Part shown: piece after piece, positions 60,572-64,000 of the stretch
Layout of the letters: each line of letters starts with the position of its first letter
Numbering within the stretch: the stretch's first letter is position 1
NCBI GenBank assembly: GCA_046160825.1
Contig: JBJXHC010000027.1
Span: forward strand, 3,842-67,841
Reading direction: 5' to 3'
From: JBJXHC01 sp046160825
GTDB taxonomy: Bacteria > Bacteroidota > Ignavibacteria > UBA10030 > UBA6906
Length of the DNA stretch: 64,000 bases
Notes under the pieces: model-generated
Database searches by the model: none
What the model saw: only the letters and a program-made list of their open reading frames with translations
What the model was told of the DNA's origin: nothing
Program-made: the position numbers and the translations under genes

Positions 60572-61017
60572 ATGAAAATGCTGTTGGGTCTTATCGCGTT
60601 CGGATACTGGGCGCTCAGTGCATCTGCACAGGAAGGAGCCCCCCGTGATACTTCAAACCTCGAGGAGTTCCAGCAACTTGCCGAACAATGGAGGCAGGCT
60701 TGCAACAGCAAAGATGCGACAACACTGCCATCAACGTATGCTGAGGACGCACAGTACATTTCGGCACATGTTGTCGGATATGTTGCAGATGGCCGTGACC
60801 GTGTTATAGAGAATTTTCAGAACGGAGTCAAGAGTGGCGGGCGCATCGACACCCTCGAAGTGCTTTCAGTCAATTCGTCGTGTGAAATGGCAAGCATTGT
60901 CATCAGGTATGTGGGTATGGCAGGAGGCACAGAGTGGACGGCCGGAATCTTCTCGTCTGCAAGAGAACAAAAGGCCACTGGCTCATTGTTACACACATGA
61001 CCGTTGTCCGAGACTAA
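60572..61017 (+). pseudogene. SnoaL/DUF4440-like exported protein, frameshifted
   Basis: The protein begins with a signal peptide (KMLLGLIAFGYWALSASAQ) and continues as a nuclear transport factor 2-like fold (FQQLAEQWRQACNSKDATTL, DAQYISAHVVGYVADGRDRV). In the reading frame it ends after GGTEWTAGIFSSAREQ with a stop at 61000, but in the -1 frame the sequence continues VDGRNLLVCKRTKGHWLIVTHMTVV to TAA 61015-61017, which is the expected NTF2 C-terminus. One missing G near 60934 would repair it. So this is either a recently broken gene or a sequence error; the intact form would be about 148 residues. Confidence 0.65.
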
Positions 61018-61030
61018 CAAGAGAAGGAAC

Positions 61031-61471
61031 ATGAATCAGGCTATTCAGGACTTTATCGGTTGTAAGCGCATTGCAGTTGTGGGCTATTCGCGCAATATCT
61101 GCAAGTTCGGCAACTATGCCTATGCAGAACTACAAAAGCGCGGCTATCAAGTGTTCGCGGTTCATCCCACAGAAAAAGAAATCTCAGGCGTAAAGTGTTA
61201 TCCCAACCTGCAATCGTTGCGAGGTGAGATTGATGCCGTCTTGATTTCCATTCAACCGGAACGGGTAGTGCCCATTCTGGAGGAAGCTTCAACTATCGGA
61301 GTGAAGAATGTCTGGCTGCAACAAGGCGCTGAATCCGTCGAGGCTCTGCTGGCTGCAGACCGCCTCGGTCTCGCCATTGTCGCTAAGAAGTGTGTGCTGA
61401 TGTATGCTCCGCCGGTGCGATCGTTCCATGGCTTGCATCGATCGTTTACAAGGCTATTTGGACATTTGTGA
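61031..61471 (+). CDS. CoA-binding domain protein (YccU-like)
   Basis: The 146-residue Rossmann-fold protein starts at ATG 61031 with AAGGAAC upstream. CKRIAVVGYSRNICKFGNYAYAELQKRGYQVFAVHPTEKEISGVKCYPNLQSL, then VWLQQGAESVEALLAADRLGLAIVAKKCVLMY, matches the CoA_binding_2 family (COG1832). Function unknown; these proteins are common and often bind CoA or a nucleotide. It lies between nifJ and the DHOD-like gene. Confidence 0.9.
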   Translation: MNQAIQDFIGCKRIAVVGYSRNICKFGNYAYAELQKRGYQVFAVHPTEKEISGVKCYPNLQSLRGEIDAVLISIQPERVVPILEEASTIGVKNVWLQQGAESVEALLAADRLGLAIVAKKCVLMYAPPVRSFHGLHRSFTRLFGHL

Positions 61472-61493
61472 AATACTGAATAAGCGAGGCATC

Positions 61494-62483
61494 ATGGATC
61501 TCTCAACTACATATCTTGGACTGAAACTGAAGAACCCGATTGTCCCTTCAGCGAGCCCTCTCTCATACTCACTCGACGGCATGAAACGACTGGAGGATGC
61601 TGGTGCCTCCGCTGTGGTTATGTATTCCTTGTTCGAAGAGCAGATTGCCCACGAAGCGGCCGAGTTGGAACATTATCTCAGCTATGGCAGCGAAAGCTAT
61701 GCTGAGGCCCTCACGTACTTTCCAGAGACAAAGGAATACAATATCGGGCCTGATCACTATGTCGAGTTGGTACGAAAGGCAAAAGAGGCGCTCAACATTC
61801 CTGTGATCGGAAGCCTGAATGGTATCTCCACGGGAGGTTGGATCAACTATGCGCGGAAGATCGAGGAAGCCGGGGCCGATGCACTGGAACTCAACATCTA
61901 TTACATCCCTACCGACCCCGATATGACATCAACTGATGTTGAAGACCGGTACCTCGAGGTGTTGCACGCGGTGAAGCGAACAATCACGATTCCAGTGGCA
62001 ATGAAACTCAGTCCGTTCTTCAGTTCAATGAGCAACATGGCGAGACGCCTGGAGTTTGGGGGTGCCAGTGGACTGGTGTTGTTCAACCGTTTCTATCAGC
62101 CCGATATTGACCTTGAGTCGTTGGAAGTGAAGCCCAACGTGGTATTGAGTACCACCAACGCATTGCGCTTACCGTTGCGTTGGATTGCGATTCTGCATGG
62201 GAGAACCAGGATGAGCCTCGCCGCAACGAGCGGCGTTCACACTGCTGAGGATGTCATCAAAATGGTAATGGCCGGCGCTGATGTTACTATGATGTGTTCC
62301 GCTCTTCTCAAGCATGGCATCGGGCACATCACTCAAGTGCTTGGCGATATTGACCGTTGGATGCTCGACCACGAGTATATTTCTATTCAGCAAATGAAGG
62401 GAAGCATGAGTCAGAAGTCCGTGGCAAATCCCGCGGCGTTTGAACGTGCGAACTACGTCAAGGCCCTGCATTCCTTCAAATGA
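61494..62483 (+). CDS. dihydroorotate dehydrogenase-like protein
   Basis: The 329-residue TIM-barrel flavoprotein-like protein begins MDLSTTYLGLKLKNPIVPSASPLSYS at ATG 61494. Further signs are ALELNIYYIPTDPDM, PVAMKLSPFFSS and ATSGVHTAEDVIKMVMAGADVTMMCSALLKHG, the FMN-phosphate site of the class I DHOD fold. Genes of this group are often next to nifJ. Whether it makes orotate is doubtful; its partner role with PFOR is unproven. Confidence 0.88.
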   Translation: MDLSTTYLGLKLKNPIVPSASPLSYSLDGMKRLEDAGASAVVMYSLFEEQIAHEAAELEHYLSYGSESYAEALTYFPETKEYNIGPDHYVELVRKAKEALNIPVIGSLNGISTGGWINYARKIEEAGADALELNIYYIPTDPDMTSTDVEDRYLEVLHAVKRTITIPVAMKLSPFFSSMSNMARRLEFGGASGLVLFNRFYQPDIDLESLEVKPNVVLSTTNALRLPLRWIAILHGRTRMSLAATSGVHTAEDVIKMVMAGADVTMMCSALLKHGIGHITQVLGDIDRWMLDHEYISIQQMKGSMSQKSVANPAAFERANYVKALHSFK

Positions 62484-62516
62484 AAGGCATTGATACATAC
62501 CTGAAAGGAAAGAACA

Positions 62517-64000
62517 ATGATACGTAAACAAGAAGCACTCGACTATCATTCGGTGGGACGGAAGGGAAAGATCGAAGTCGTTTCATCAAAACCTTGTCAA
62601 ACACAAAGGGATCTTTCGCTCGCTTACACGCCCGGCGTTGCCGAGCCGTGCAGAGAGATAGAAAAGAATCCCGATGATGCCTACCTCTATACGGCAAAGG
62701 GAAATCTCGTTGCGGTGATCTCCAACGGGACTGCGGTTCTCGGTCTGGGCGACATTGGTGCACTGGCCGGAAAGCCGGTGATGGAAGGGAAGGGAGTTCT
62801 CTTCAAAAGATTTGCCGACATTGATGTGTTTGACATCGAGCTGAATTCACACAATCCGGACGATATCATCAAAGCAGTGCAGATGCTCGAGCCGACGTTC
62901 GGTGGTATTAACCTCGAAGACATCAAAGCTCCCGATTGCTTCTACATCGAGGAAGCATTGAAGAAGACGATGAATATCCCGGTCTTCCACGATGACCAGC
63001 ACGGCACGGCGATCATCAGCGGGGCTGCCTTGCTGAATGCCGTGGAGATTGTCGGAAAGAAACTCAGCCAGGTGAAGGTGGTATTCAGTGGGGCAGGTGC
63101 TGCTGGTATTGCCTGTGCGAAGTTATACGAGAAACTTGGTGTGAAGCGGCAGAACATGTTGCTCGTCGACACCAAGGGGGTTGTGTTTAAAGGTAGGACC
63201 GAAGGGATGAATCCCTACAAGGAGTACTTCGCCGCAGAGACAAATGCCCGGTCGCTTGCTGATGCCATGAGAGGTGCTGATGTTTTCTGTGGTGTATCGG
63301 TGAAGGATATCGTTACCAAGGACATGATAAAGTCCATGGCGGACAACCCGATCGTGTTCGCTATGGCAAACCCCGATCCGGAGATCACCTATGATGATGC
63401 AGTCAGCGTTCGCAAGGACCTTATCATGGCAACCGGACGATCGGATTTCCCGAACCAGGTGAACAACGTGCTCGGGTTTCCCTTCATTTTTCGTGGGGCG
63501 CTTGACGTCCGTGCGTCAACCATCAATGATGAAATGAAGATGGCTGCTTCGTATGCGCTTGCAAAACTTGCCAAAGAAGACGTGCCCGATTCCGTTATGC
63601 GCGCGTACGGCGGGAAGAGGATTGAATTCGGGAGGGACTACATCATCCCGAAACCGTTTGATCCCCGCGTTATGCTCTGGGAAACAGTTGCAGTGGCGAA
63701 GGCGGCAATGGACACAGGTGTTGCGCGCCTGCCGATTGCGGACTTTGAAGCGTACAAGGACTCGCTCGAAGCACGTCTTGGCAAGTCCCATGAAGTCATG
63801 CGCTTCTTCGTTCATAAGGCACAGAAGTCGCCCAGAAGAATTGTATTTCCAGAAGGAGAGGAAGAAAAAATCCTCCGTGCTGCACAGATTATTGTCGGTG
63901 AGGGCATCGGCCAGCCGATACTGCTCGGAGGCCGCACACTCATCACTCAACGGATTAAAGACCTCGGTCTTGATCTGGAGGGTGTTGAGATCATCAATCC
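62517..64000 (+). CDS. maeB: MaeB-type malic enzyme (3' end outside window)
   Basis: The gene starts at ATG 62517 (GAAAGGAAAGAACA upstream) and runs off the window after about 494 codons. The N-terminal domain reads QRDLSLAYTPGVAEPC, AVISNGTAVLGLGDIG, KPVMEGKGVLFKRFADID and the metal-binding PVFHDDQHGTAIISGAAL, then an NAD(P)-binding site VVFSGAGAAGIACAKLY. From about base 63830 a phosphotransacetylase-like domain begins (PRRIVFPEGEEEKILRAAQI). This two-domain layout is the NADP-type MaeB. It converts malate to pyruvate + CO2. Confidence 0.95.
   Translation, partial: MIRKQEALDYHSVGRKGKIEVVSSKPCQTQRDLSLAYTPGVAEPCREIEKNPDDAYLYTAKGNLVAVISNGTAVLGLGDIGALAGKPVMEGKGVLFKRFADIDVFDIELNSHNPDDIIKAVQMLEPTFGGINLEDIKAPDCFYIEEALKKTMNIPVFHDDQHGTAIISGAALLNAVEIVGKKLSQVKVVFSGAGAAGIACAKLYEKLGVKRQNMLLVDTKGVVFKGRTEGMNPYKEYFAAETNARSLADAMRGADVFCGVSVKDIVTKDMIKSMADNPIVFAMANPDPEITYDDAVSVRKDLIMATGRSDFPNQVNNVLGFPFIFRGALDVRASTINDEMKMAASYALAKLAKEDVPDSVMRAYGGKRIEFGRDYIIPKPFDPRVMLWETVAVAKAAMDTGVARLPIADFEAYKDSLEARLGKSHEVMRFFVHKAQKSPRRIVFPEGEEEKILRAAQIIVGEGIGQPILLGGRTLITQRIKDLGLDLEGVEIIN

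Overview
The window looks like a chromosomal segment of a Gram-negative bacterium of the FCB group, most likely an Ignavibacteria/Chlorobiota-type member of the Bacteroidota assemblage. The support is two exported proteins ending in NPFNP-containing C-terminal domains of the type IX secretion kind, TonB-dependent receptors (one with an N-terminal CarboxypepD_reg-like domain), lipoproteins, a short histone-H1-like protein and ferredoxin-based central metabolism. No prophage, insertion sequence or CRISPR array was seen; it is an ordinary, gene-dense chromosome with one tRNA. Where promoters can be read they resemble TTGMHW-N16/17-TATHTW.

Layout. 1-6.5 kb: tail of an AddB-type nuclease, translationally coupled small protein, aat and a BtuF-like protein; then an unknown protein, purC and a DUF4032 kinase-like protein. 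6.5-15.7 kb: a zinc metalloprotease, a two-gene M16 peptidase pair and addA. 15.8-19.3 kb: a hybrid histidine kinase, an HTH-receiver regulator and a decayed small gene. 19.3-29 kb: TPR lipoprotein, ychF, lipoprotein, TonB receptor, a T9SS-cargo protein, a MIP18-type Fe-S protein and a FecA-like receptor. 29-32.1 kb (minus): fur-feoA-feoB-FeoB-associated Cys-rich protein, with a Fur-type operator. 32.3-37 kb: deoxyhypusine-synthase-like protein, H1-like protein, rpsU, a zinc-ribbon protein, a CAU tRNA and a nine-haem cytochrome c carrying a T9SS sorting domain.

37.4-64 kb is the most interesting part. A soluble PAS histidine kinase and an NtrC-type sigma-54 activator are followed by four transcription units, each preceded by a GG-N10-G(C/A/T) sigma-54-like promoter and, 69-110 bp further upstream, by a related palindrome (consensus TTCTCA-N4-TGAGAA). 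The units are a universal-stress/TonB/Cys-rich/ferredoxin operon, a CoA-transferase plus four-subunit 2-oxoacid:ferredoxin oxidoreductase operon, hemN, and nifJ. I infer a local sigma-54 regulon for anaerobic, ferredoxin-linked metabolism.

Between the oxidoreductase and hemN lies a compact operon of isocitrate/isopropylmalate-type dehydrogenase, HMG-CoA-lyase-like lyase, zinc-finger protein, class III CoA-transferase and LeuC/LeuD-type hydro-lyase. With the neighbouring oxidoreductase, these genes supply every reaction type needed for a reversible route from an acyl-CoA plus 2 CO2 to a tricarboxylic or methyl-branched acid, its CoA thioester, and cleavage to acetyl-CoA plus a 2-oxoacid: a CoA-transferase version of the citrate branch of the reductive TCA cycle, or its citramalate analogue. 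Substrates cannot be read from sequence. nifJ, a DHOD-like flavoprotein and a MaeB-type malic enzyme (cut by the window end) complete the pyruvate node.
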